Below are positions 18,373-25,892 of a stretch of DNA of 49,943 nt, one piece after another (the first letter of the stretch is position 1; each line of letters begins with the position of its first letter). This stretch comes from Nanobdellota archaeon (lineage in GTDB: Archaea; Nanoarchaeota; Nanoarchaeia; Parvarchaeales; Parvarchaeaceae), in contig JAKBRA010000001.1 in the NCBI GenBank assembly GCA_021834945.1, forward strand, positions 1 through 49,943, given 5' to 3'. The position numbers were made by a program, and so were the translations under genes. The notes beneath the pieces are model-generated. The model saw only the letters and a list, made by a program, of their open reading frames with translations. It made no database searches and was not told where the DNA came from.

Positions 18373-19582
18373 TTCAACAACATTTATACTGCTTATATCG
18401 GCGCTTATAATATTTTTAGGATATATAGGGGAACAGATTTTCAGGAAAACGCATGTGCCGTCCTTCCTTTTTCTTGTTTTTATAGGATTTATATTAGGAC
18501 CTGTACTGGGAGTTATACAAAAAGCGGTGCTGCTGCCATTAATAGGCGTACTTGCTGAAATAACACTTATAATGGTCATATTCCATGGTGGGATGGATTT
18601 AAAGGCAAGAACTCTACTTAGAGATGGCTGGCGGCCGTTCGTACAAGTTGCATTGTATATAAGCATCAGCATCATATTCGTAACAATACTTGCGCATTTT
18701 ATTCTGCATTTTGATTTAGTTATATCATTGATATTTGCTTCTATCGTAGGTGGCGAGACAACAACCGTTGTTATAATCCCATTATCAAGACAACTAGGAG
18801 TAAAAGACAAAACCGTAATGTTTCTGACATTTGAAGCTGCATTAAATTCAATCGTGCTTGTAGTTTTGTTCTTGGCATTTATAGGATTATATCAAAGTGG
18901 AAGCGCAAACGTGTATTCAACCGTAAATTCCTTAATCTCATCCTTTTCGATAGGTATATTTATCGGGTTGGTACTCTCTGTAATATGGATTTATCTTTTA
19001 AATTATCTGAAAAAACAGAATTATACCTATGTTTTGACTTTGGGTTTGCTATTTCTTACCTTCGGACTTACTGATAAGGCGGGTGGAAGCGGATATTTAG
19101 CAGTCATAATCTTCGGTATAGTATTTGGAAACCACAGGTTTATAAGCGAATTATTCAGAAGAAAATTAAGGATGGATAAACTTGAAAAGCAAATATTTAA
19201 TTTTCAAGGTGAGATTACTTTTGTGTTAAAGACTTTTTTCTTCGTTTTCCTTGGTTTAATCTTAAGTCTCTCCTTTTCCAGCCTTTATTTTGGGCTAGCG
19301 GCAGGGTTTGCAATATTAGCCATTCTTCTTTTTTCACGGTTTATTGCGGTTTCTATATCTACATATAAATCCGACATGATAAAGGACAAGTTGCCTATTT
19401 TTATTTCGTTGGCACAGGGATTGACGCCTGCTACTCTGGCTATATTGGCATTAGAAGATGGAATCCCACAAGCAAATACCTTCTTAGTACTGGTGACATA
19501 CGTTATAATACTAACAAATGTAGTTACAACCATTGGAACTTTTATAACGTTAAAGGGCAAAAAAGTAAAAGTTACGGCTTAA
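18365..19582 (+). CDS. CPA-family monovalent cation/proton antiporter, second of a tandem pair
   Basis: A second 405-residue antiporter homologue with the same layout as its neighbour. It starts with an export/insert-ready hydrophobic segment, and GGETTTVVIIPLSRQLG lies at about 129-145. At the family's Asn-Asp cation site it reads Asn161-Ser162 in FEAALNSIVL, so the Asp is replaced. The last part (SLAQGLTPATLAILALEDGIP) matches the family's discontinuous helix region. The 8-nt overlap with the first copy and the different key residues suggest an obligate pair, possibly a heterodimer with one degenerate half. Confidence 0.83.
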   Translation: MTDSTTFILLISALIIFLGYIGEQIFRKTHVPSFLFLVFIGFILGPVLGVIQKAVLLPLIGVLAEITLIMVIFHGGMDLKARTLLRDGWRPFVQVALYISISIIFVTILAHFILHFDLVISLIFASIVGGETTTVVIIPLSRQLGVKDKTVMFLTFEAALNSIVLVVLFLAFIGLYQSGSANVYSTVNSLISSFSIGIFIGLVLSVIWIYLLNYLKKQNYTYVLTLGLLFLTFGLTDKAGGSGYLAVIIFGIVFGNHRFISELFRRKLRMDKLEKQIFNFQGEITFVLKTFFFVFLGLILSLSFSSLYFGLAAGFAILAILLFSRFIAVSISTYKSDMIKDKLPIFISLAQGLTPATLAILALEDGIPQANTFLVLVTYVIILTNVVTTIGTFITLKGKKVKVTA

Positions 19583-19615
19583 AAGAAATTTATATTTGAA
19601 TAACAATACAATGAC

Positions 19616-21022
19616 ATGAACCAGTTTAGAATAGAGAAAGATTATCTTGGAGAAGTAAAGGTGCCACCCACTGCGTATTGGGGAGTACAGACTCAGAGAG
19701 CATTAAACAATTTTCAAATATCAGGTATAACCCCCATAAAAGAATATACTTATTCAATAGTTTTGATAAAAAAGGCCGCCGCTTTGGCGAATTCGGAGAT
19801 AAATCTTTTGGAAAAGAAAAAGGCAAATGTTATTGTGCAGGCTTGCAATGAAATACTGGAAGGAAAGTTTGACAATCAGTTCTTAGTTGACATTTATCAG
19901 GCAGGGGAAGGAACCTCAAACAACATGAATGTAAACGAAGTCATAGCAAACATTGCTATTGAAAAGCTTGGTAAAAAAAGAGGTGATTACTCTGTAATAC
20001 ACCCTAATGATGACGTAAATATGGGCCAGTCATCAAATGATGTTATACCTACAGCTACAAAAATAGCAGCATTAAAACTATCAAAGGAACTAATAAAATC
20101 ATTGGAAGAACTTAAAACATCATTCCTAAAAAAATCTGTGGAGTTTGACAGAATAATAAAAAGCGGAAGAACGCACCTTATGGATGCCGCGCCTATAAGA
20201 CTTGGACAGGAATTTAAGGCATGGTCTGATTTGATAAAAGAATCAGTTTCTAGGATAGAAGAAACAAACGAAGAATTGGAAAAAATAAATCTGGGTGCAA
20301 CAGCCGTTGGCACTGGAATAAACGCAGATCCAAGATATGTGAAAAAGGCCATATCCTATCTTAAAAATTGGACTGGTTTGAAATTAAAACAATCTGAAGA
20401 CTTGCCAGCAGTCACTGAATCTCCTTCTGACTTGCTTGGTTTATCAAGTGCGATAACCATTCTTGCAGCGGATTTGATAAAAATCGCAAATGATTTAAGG
20501 CTAATGAATTCTGGCCCGATAACCGGATTGGCGGAGATTGTTCTGCCTGCTGTGCAGCCTGGATCTTCCATAATGCCCGGAAAAGTAAATCCTAGCATAG
20601 CAGAAATGGTTGACATGGTTTGTTTTAGGGTCATGGGCGACAACCAAACAATTGAACTTGCTACGCAGGCTGGTCAATTTGAATTAAATGTTATGGAGCC
20701 GATAATAAATTATTGTCTTCTGCATGACTTAACCATATTGAGAAATGCCTGCAAAGCATTCGCAGAAAAGTCAATAAATGACATAAAAGTAAACAAAGAA
20801 AAAATAGAAGAGATGGTGAATAAAACACCAGGAGTGGGCCTTGCATTAAATCCTTACATTGGCTACGAAAAAAGTGCAGAAATAGTAAAAACCGCAATAA
20901 AGGAAGGAAAGACCATAAAACAAGTCGCTGAGGAAGAAAATGTCCTAGAAAAAGGAAAACTTGAAAAAATATTTGATCCTTTTAGTCTTACAACTTCAAA
21001 AAGATTAAAAAGCAAAAAATAA
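19616..21022 (+). CDS. fumC: Class II fumarate hydratase
   Basis: Interconverts fumarate and malate. It has 468 residues, the usual length of class II fumarases, with the superfamily signature GSSIMPGKVNP at about 316-326, SGRTHLMDA, HPNDDVNMGQSSNDV and the N-terminal GVQTQRALNNF. The THLMDA histidine, the Gly in MPGKVNP and the HPNDDVN segment favour fumarase over aspartate ammonia-lyase. The segment DIYQAGEGTSNNMN has an aspartase-like flavour, so lyase activity on aspartate remains possible. A TATA-like element lies about 25 nt upstream of ATG 19616, indicating its own promoter apart from the antiporter pair. Confidence 0.85.
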   Translation: MNQFRIEKDYLGEVKVPPTAYWGVQTQRALNNFQISGITPIKEYTYSIVLIKKAAALANSEINLLEKKKANVIVQACNEILEGKFDNQFLVDIYQAGEGTSNNMNVNEVIANIAIEKLGKKRGDYSVIHPNDDVNMGQSSNDVIPTATKIAALKLSKELIKSLEELKTSFLKKSVEFDRIIKSGRTHLMDAAPIRLGQEFKAWSDLIKESVSRIEETNEELEKINLGATAVGTGINADPRYVKKAISYLKNWTGLKLKQSEDLPAVTESPSDLLGLSSAITILAADLIKIANDLRLMNSGPITGLAEIVLPAVQPGSSIMPGKVNPSIAEMVDMVCFRVMGDNQTIELATQAGQFELNVMEPIINYCLLHDLTILRNACKAFAEKSINDIKVNKEKIEEMVNKTPGVGLALNPYIGYEKSAEIVKTAIKEGKTIKQVAEEENVLEKGKLEKIFDPFSLTTSKRLKSKK

Positions 21023-21053
21023 TGCTTATTAGCTAAAAAAGCATATAAATAAA

Positions 21054-22061
21054 ATGATAGTGTTTAGCTGCGCTGTAGCAGGCTCAGACAGGATAAGCCT
21101 AGAGACGAAGACAGTAAAGATTGCAAAAAAGCACGGTAAAGATATTGTAATAATAAATTTTATAGACGAGATGGTTAAAGTTGCAAACAAAACAAATCCG
21201 TACATAAATTCAAAAAACATTCCAAATTTGGATATAGAGAACATCAGGTTGTTAAAGGAAAATGCCCTCAAAAACATAAAAACGATTATAGATGAGAACA
21301 AGAGAACGGATTACATCATCGACGGACACATGTCGTTTTGGTGGAGAGGCGGGCCTTTGAGCCTCATAAATTCAAGGGATATGCGTACGTTAAACCCGGA
21401 TATTTTTATATCGGTTGTGAATGACCCTAAGAACGTAAACAAAAACCTGCAAAAGAAAAAATCATGGGAGGACAAGACAGTAGATGAGTATGAAATAGCG
21501 CTATGGTCAGAGCTTGAGCTTTATACTGCAGATCTGATAAGCAACTCTATAAACCGAAGGAATTATGTTATAGGCTCCAAAGAAGATCCTAATACACTGT
21601 ATGAATTGCTATACCGGCAGGACAAGCCAAAAGCATATATAAGCTATACTATAGAGCACAGAAAAAGTGGTTATGAGACCTTAGAGAGGTTCATAAAAAA
21701 GATAAAGAACTATCTGATAGTTTTCAATCCGAAGGCAGTGGACATAGATGCCTATAAAGAAAATGTAAACGAAAGAACAAAAAACCTGATTTTTAATCAA
21801 ACTGTAAGAAGAGATTTTCACCTCGTAGACCAGACTGATATTACAATTGTGTATCTATCTGATTTAGTTTATTCCAGCGGGGTGGATGGAGAAAGAATGC
21901 ACGCGCATTTCACTGGCAAAAAAGTCCTACTTTATTTTCCATTCGAAAAATACAGTCCTTTCACGCCATATTTCGTTGATAATATGTTTAAATCCGAAGC
22001 TGATTTAATAAAAGAGATAAAAGAGCTATCAAAAAAATACCGATTAAAACAAAAGCAGTGA
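21054..22061 (+). CDS. Two-domain protein: adenylate-kinase-like domain with decayed P-loop plus nucleoside deoxyribosyltransferase-like domain
   Basis: A 335-residue protein of no known function. Residues 1-190 resemble archaeal AdkA-type kinases (strand and loop at the N terminus, IIDGH at 88-92, LNPDIFISVVNDP around 113-125). The P-loop is replaced by AVAGSDRIS at about 7-15, with neither the Gly-Lys-Ser/Thr core nor the archaeal AdkA version. Residues 193-335 look like a nucleoside 2-deoxyribosyltransferase fold. Glu280 in YSSGVDGERMHAHFTGKK sits where that family has its catalytic Glu, before the conserved small-Gly-Lys-Lys turn. The two domains suggest nucleotide handling or salvage. 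The gene is a single unit 31 nt after fumC. Confidence 0.55.
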   Translation: MIVFSCAVAGSDRISLETKTVKIAKKHGKDIVIINFIDEMVKVANKTNPYINSKNIPNLDIENIRLLKENALKNIKTIIDENKRTDYIIDGHMSFWWRGGPLSLINSRDMRTLNPDIFISVVNDPKNVNKNLQKKKSWEDKTVDEYEIALWSELELYTADLISNSINRRNYVIGSKEDPNTLYELLYRQDKPKAYISYTIEHRKSGYETLERFIKKIKNYLIVFNPKAVDIDAYKENVNERTKNLIFNQTVRRDFHLVDQTDITIVYLSDLVYSSGVDGERMHAHFTGKKVLLYFPFEKYSPFTPYFVDNMFKSEADLIKEIKELSKKYRLKQKQ

Positions 22062-22080
22062 TTATTTTAAAAGAATTCTA

Positions 22081-22137
22081 AAGATCGGTTAAAATGGATT
22101 TAGTGTCTATTATTATTTGATAAGTCTGACCGATCTT
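22081..22137. repeat. 9-bp inverted repeat between convergent genes
   Basis: AAGATCGGT at 22081-22089 and ACCGATCTT at 22129-22137 are perfect inverted copies with a 39-nt loop. The right arm overlaps the last codons of the PAP2 gene. It lies exactly in the convergent junction after the two-domain gene and could act as a bidirectional terminator or mRNA 3'-end hairpin, but the long loop makes this uncertain. Confidence 0.35.
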
Positions 22138-22808
22138 AATATCTTCCTGTAAATATTATCCACCAGCTCATAAAGTTTGTTGAAATACTTGCTATTAAGC
22201 AAAATTGAACATATTATAAACGCTATTGCTGCACCTAATACCACGCCCGCTATTACATCTGTAGGGTAATGGACACCAACATAAACTCTGCTGTAAGATA
22301 CCAAAGCCGCTTCAATAACTAAAGGTATTGAATACCTCTTCCTTAAAAACAAAAATGCTGCTACAGCACCACCTGCAACTATCAAAGCATGTCCAGATGG
22401 GAAAGAAGAATCCAAATCCTTGGGAACGAGTATGTGGTCTATGGAAGATAATAAAGGATTAAGAAATGGCCTTGGCCGATAATAAACTGCTTTTAAGGAT
22501 AAACCAATTATTATTATTGCTATAAAGACTATTATCAGCATCAACGCACCTTTTTTCGCTTTCTCATTGTTAAAAGCACTGCCTAAAATCCACATCAATA
22601 AAACAACGGGAACCCAAAAATACTCCCTGCCGTAGATTGCAACTGCAGCAAAGAAAGGATCTAAGGCATTAACACTCCATTTTTCATTTATGAGCTTAAA
22701 AACCGTCAAATCAAAGCTATTTGATATATTTAAGTTTACAAGCAAAAATATCACTATAAAGAGTACTAGCAATACTAACCCGGTTAATAAAAGTTTTTTA
22801 TTGGACAT
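22113..22808 (-). CDS. PAP2-family membrane phosphatase
   Basis: Membrane phosphatase acting on lipid phosphates, such as an isoprenoid diphosphate or phosphatidic-acid-like substrate. All three motifs are intact in 231 residues: Lys106-x5-Arg112-region KAVYYRPRP, PSGH at 137-140, and SRVYVGVHYPTD with Arg174 and His180. Six hydrophobic segments fit the family. It may recycle the lipid carrier used in glycosylation of surface proteins, a reasonable guess given the many N-glycosylation sequons nearby. It is divergent from the Cas4-like gene, with about 50 bp between starts. Confidence 0.88.
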   Translation of the reverse strand: MSNKKLLLTGLVLLVLFIVIFLLVNLNISNSFDLTVFKLINEKWSVNALDPFFAAVAIYGREYFWVPVVLLMWILGSAFNNEKAKKGALMLIIVFIAIIIIGLSLKAVYYRPRPFLNPLLSSIDHILVPKDLDSSFPSGHALIVAGGAVAAFLFLRKRYSIPLVIEAALVSYSRVYVGVHYPTDVIAGVVLGAAIAFIICSILLNSKYFNKLYELVDNIYRKILRSVRLIK

Positions 22809-22858
22809 TATTATAAAAAAATGAGTAGATTTAAATCCTTTTCCATACTATATTGATA

Positions 22859-23572
22859 ATGCAAAATGATGATTCTCTTGTCGATGTGGACGTTGGCAGT
22901 ATAATAGACGAATATTTAGACGAGGAATCAAGGCCAAAAAAAATAGGAGCTTATTACCCCAGTGAGATAGGGATGTGCATTAGAAGAAGTTATTATTCTT
23001 ATTTCATATCAAAACCTACTGAAACTGGTGCACTTAGGATATTTGCACTTGGCAACAATGTACATGAATTCATAGCGAAAGCCCTGAAAGAATCTAAGAC
23101 ATTGTCGCTGGCTGAGGAAGAAAGACCTATAAAGATACCGTACGAAGATGAAAATACAAAATTCACAATATACGGCAGAATAGATGATTACATTGAGACC
23201 AAAACCGGCAAAAAAATAATAATAGAAGCAAAATCGACGGGAGACATAACAAAGGTCAATGAACCAGACCCAAAACACAAAATGCAGATATCATTATACC
23301 TTGCTGCACAAAAGGCAGATTATGGGCTCTTAGTTTACGCCGACAAGAAAAACTTAGACATAAAGCAATTTAAAGTAGAGTACAATGAGGAAGAATACAA
23401 AAAAGTAATGCAGAGATTTAAAGACCTTGATTATCATCTAAAAAACCAGATATTGCCGCCTGCTGAGTACTATTTTGACAACAAAAAAGTATGGGAATGC
23501 AAATACTGCCCTTATTACAAAGAATGCATGCAGGCGTTAGCGGACTCAAACTCATTAGAAAACTACCAATAA
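22859..23572 (+). CDS. Cas4/RecB-like PD-(D/E)XK nuclease with Fe-S cysteines
   Basis: A 237-residue predicted single-stranded DNA exonuclease. The catalytic set is visible: His69, Asp109 in GRIDDY, Glu123 and Lys125 in IIEAKS, and the QxxxY motif Q143ISLY147. Cys40 together with Cys214, Cys217 and Cys223 (CKYCPYYKEC) makes the four-Cys Fe-S site of the Cas4/AddB group. ATG 22859 is chosen over an in-frame TTG six nt upstream because a TTTAAAT element lies about 25 nt before it. No CRISPR array or cas genes are in the window, so this is likely a stand-alone repair nuclease; true Cas4 function is not supported by context. Confidence 0.83.
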   Translation: MQNDDSLVDVDVGSIIDEYLDEESRPKKIGAYYPSEIGMCIRRSYYSYFISKPTETGALRIFALGNNVHEFIAKALKESKTLSLAEEERPIKIPYEDENTKFTIYGRIDDYIETKTGKKIIIEAKSTGDITKVNEPDPKHKMQISLYLAAQKADYGLLVYADKKNLDIKQFKVEYNEEEYKKVMQRFKDLDYHLKNQILPPAEYYFDNKKVWECKYCPYYKECMQALADSNSLENYQ

Positions 23573-23576
23573 AACA

Positions 23577-23957
23577 TCAATCGTTTTCTGCAGATTTTTT
23601 ATAAATTCTTTTTACTGCATCCAAACCGACTGTTGCGCATTTTACTCTGGAAATGCTTATACCATTTATTCCCAGCAATTTTTCCATGTCTTTTAGCTCC
23701 ATGCTGTTAATCTCTTCCAAGCGTTTGCCCACTAAAAATTCGCATAGCTTAGACAAAGAAACTGTAGATATGACACAGCCTTTCCCGTCAAAAGAGGCGT
23801 TTTTTACTATTCCATTCTCAACGTCTAAATAAACAGAAAACTTGTCGCCACAAGAAGGAGAATAACCCTCTTCAGAATAGTTATACTTACTTAGTTTACC
23901 ATAATGCTCCGGATTCCGGTACAACTCCACCAATTCATAAAATTTATTGTCTTCCAT
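23577..23957 (-). CDS. sufU: SufU/IscU-type Fe-S cluster scaffold
   Basis: Accepts sulfur from the partner desulfurase and assembles or relays sulfur for Fe-S clusters. In 126 residues the three conserved cysteines are present: Cys36 in PSCGDKF with Asp38, Cys61 in GKGCVIS, and Cys107 in VKCATVGLDAV. The spacing between Cys61 and Cys107 is that of SufU/IscU proteins. It overlaps the desulfurase gene by 14 nt. It ends four bp from the convergent nuclease gene. The SufBCD assembly proteins are not in this window. Confidence 0.9.
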   Translation of the reverse strand: MEDNKFYELVELYRNPEHYGKLSKYNYSEEGYSPSCGDKFSVYLDVENGIVKNASFDGKGCVISTVSLSKLCEFLVGKRLEEINSMELKDMEKLLGINGISISRVKCATVGLDAVKRIYKKSAEND

Positions 23958-25161
23958 ATTTTGCAGCTATTTTGTTTAATTCGTCAATAAATGTGTTTAT
24001 CTCCTCTTTTGTATTATAAAAGTAGAGACTTGCTCTAGCCGCTCCATCCAATTTTAGTCTGTCTTCTATCAATGGCTGCGCACAATGAAAGCCAGACCTT
24101 ACTGCAATTCCTTTTTTGTCCAATAAATAAGCAGTATCATGTGAATGCAATCCTGTAACATTAAAAGAGAAGATGCTGTTGAATCTCTTGCTCTTCCCGC
24201 TGTATATCTCTACATTTTTAAGTTCCTTTGCTCTTTCGTACAGGTAGTTAGTAAGCTCAGCTTCATATTTTTCTACGTTTTCCATACCAAGATTATTAAG
24301 GTACTCTACGGCTAATCCAAGACCATATGCCCCTTCAACATTCTGCGTGCCTGCCTCAAAAAGGTTCGGAACATTTTCATAGATAATCCTTGACAAACTT
24401 ACGTCTTTTATCATCTCTCCTCCAGTTAAAAATGGCTGCATGTTCTTTGACGTGTCTTTTTTTATGTATAAAACACCTATGCCAAAAGGAGCAAGCATCT
24501 TATGACCTGAAAATGCCACAAAATCCGCATCAATATCCTTTACATCAAAAGGCATGTGCGGTATGGATTGTGCAGCGTCTACTAAGACTAAAGCGCCCTG
24601 CTCATGCGAAAGCCTGGCGATCTCCTTTACATCATTGATAGTTCCCGTTACATTTGAAGCATGCGTTAAAGCAACTAACCTTGTATTTTTAGGAAGTCGT
24701 CTGTAATAATTAATATCTAATTCGTAATCCTCTGACACCTGAGCTATGTCGACGCCTATGCCTCTTTCTTTCAACCGCAACCAAGGAAGAAGATTTGAAT
24801 GATGCTCCATATAGGTACTTGAGATTCTGTCCTCTTTTTTAAATGGAAAGGAAAATGAAACTAGGTTTATCGCTTCCGTTGCGTTCCTTACAAACACTAT
24901 CTCCTCCGGCTCGGCATTTATGAAATCCGCGACCTTTTTCCTGGCGTCATTGTATACTTTCGTTGATTCTTCCGCCAAGCTGTGTATGCTTCTTATCGGA
25001 TTTGCATTTATGTTTTCATAAAAATACTTAAGCCCCTCTATGACTGCTGAGGGCTTTTGAGATGTAGCGGCGTTGTCAAAATATATCAGGTTATTACCAT
25101 TCACTTGTTTACTCAAAATAGGAAAGTCCTTTCGAACGTTTTCTATGTTTATACCAGTCAT
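23944..25161 (-). CDS. sufS: SufS-type cysteine desulfurase
   Basis: PLP enzyme that removes sulfur from cysteine to feed Fe-S assembly. The 405 residues carry THASNVTG, DAAQSIPHM, the PLP lysine Lys221 in FSGHKMLAPFG, and the persulfide-forming Cys360 in RSGFHCAQPL. The Cys loop is short, as in group II (SufS) enzymes. The gene is followed by sufU with a 14-nt overlap. A TATA-like TTTATAAATATAA lies about 25 nt before the ATG. Confidence 0.94.
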   Translation of the reverse strand: MTGINIENVRKDFPILSKQVNGNNLIYFDNAATSQKPSAVIEGLKYFYENINANPIRSIHSLAEESTKVYNDARKKVADFINAEPEEIVFVRNATEAINLVSFSFPFKKEDRISSTYMEHHSNLLPWLRLKERGIGVDIAQVSEDYELDINYYRRLPKNTRLVALTHASNVTGTINDVKEIARLSHEQGALVLVDAAQSIPHMPFDVKDIDADFVAFSGHKMLAPFGIGVLYIKKDTSKNMQPFLTGGEMIKDVSLSRIIYENVPNLFEAGTQNVEGAYGLGLAVEYLNNLGMENVEKYEAELTNYLYERAKELKNVEIYSGKSKRFNSIFSFNVTGLHSHDTAYLLDKKGIAVRSGFHCAQPLIEDRLKLDGAARASLYFYNTKEEINTFIDELNKIAAKYGRQ

Positions 25162-25182
25162 AGCACTATCTAACCTTTGTTA

Positions 25183-25196
25183 TTTATAAATATAAC
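25183..25196 (-). promoter_or_regulatory. TATA-like element of sufSU
   Basis: An AT-only stretch, read on the minus strand, lies 22-35 nt before the sufS start codon, with no Shine-Dalgarno in between. This is the arrangement expected of a leaderless archaeal transcript and indicates that sufSU is transcribed separately from the upstream epimerase gene. Confidence 0.45.
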
Positions 25197-25205
25197 GGCG
25201 TTATA

Positions 25206-25844
25206 TCAGTCAAACAAATCCAAGACCAGCACCCTGCCACAGACTGCTAAAGCCTGTGGGTTCTGGAAAGCTTTCTTCATTGCCATCATAGTAAGGGTGA
25301 AATCTGACCTTACTGCCTTGCTGAATTCCCCAGTATCCCCATTCATGCCGGAAGGTATATCTATGCTGATTCTTTTCGCATTCGAATTATTTATTAAATC
25401 AATTAAATCTGCAGTTAAACCTGGCAGATTACCATGAAAACCCGTGCCAAAAATGCCTACTACCAAAAGATCGGCACTATCTACTGTTTCACTTATGCTT
25501 TGCAAAGCTACTGGATCAGAAATAAATTTAATTGGGATTTCTTTGATATTTTTTATAAGGTAAAGGAAGTTTTTCGGGCCTTCTTTTAATTCTTCCTCGT
25601 TTCCTACAACAATGATTTCAATATTTGGATGGTGTAAATCATAAAGGTGGAAAGCCGATGACAACGTGTCACCGCCGTTATTTCCGGTGCCTGCTATAAA
25701 TACAACTTTTCCAAACTCTACATTCTTGTGTATAAAATCAGCCACTAAATGACCAGCAGTGTCCATCATTTTTTCTTCAGTCATGCCTTTTCTTATCGCT
25801 TCTTCCTCGATTTTCTTAATTTGCGCTATGCTGTAATATTCCAT
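25206..25844 (-). CDS. nnrE: NAD(P)H-hydrate epimerase (YjeF N-terminal domain only)
   Basis: Repairs hydrated NAD(P)H by epimerising the R form. The 212-residue single-domain protein has GTGNNGGDTLSSA at about 51-63, the metal/substrate residues around VDSADLLVVGIFGTG, and ISIDIPSGMNGDTGE at about 158-172. The C-terminal ATP/ADP-dependent dehydratase domain often fused in prokaryotes is absent, and no separate copy is in the window. A TATA-like element (about 25865-25874) lies roughly 25 nt before the ATG. Confidence 0.9.
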   Translation of the reverse strand: MEYYSIAQIKKIEEEAIRKGMTEEKMMDTAGHLVADFIHKNVEFGKVVFIAGTGNNGGDTLSSAFHLYDLHHPNIEIIVVGNEEELKEGPKNFLYLIKNIKEIPIKFISDPVALQSISETVDSADLLVVGIFGTGFHGNLPGLTADLIDLINNSNAKRISIDIPSGMNGDTGEFSKAVRSDFTLTMMAMKKAFQNPQALAVCGRVLVLDLFD

Positions 25845-25892
25845 ATTTTATACTTGCAGTGCTTCTATAAATTTGTAGGTTTAAAGATGCAT

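Noticed and set aside
19616..21022. Aspartate ammonia-lyase as the main call
   Set aside because: THLMDA, MPGKVNP and HPNDDVN favour fumarase, as does the nearby TCA gene set; some lyase-like residues are noted in the feature.
22859..23572. CRISPR-associated Cas4 in a CRISPR locus
   Set aside because: No repeat array or other cas genes were seen anywhere in the window.
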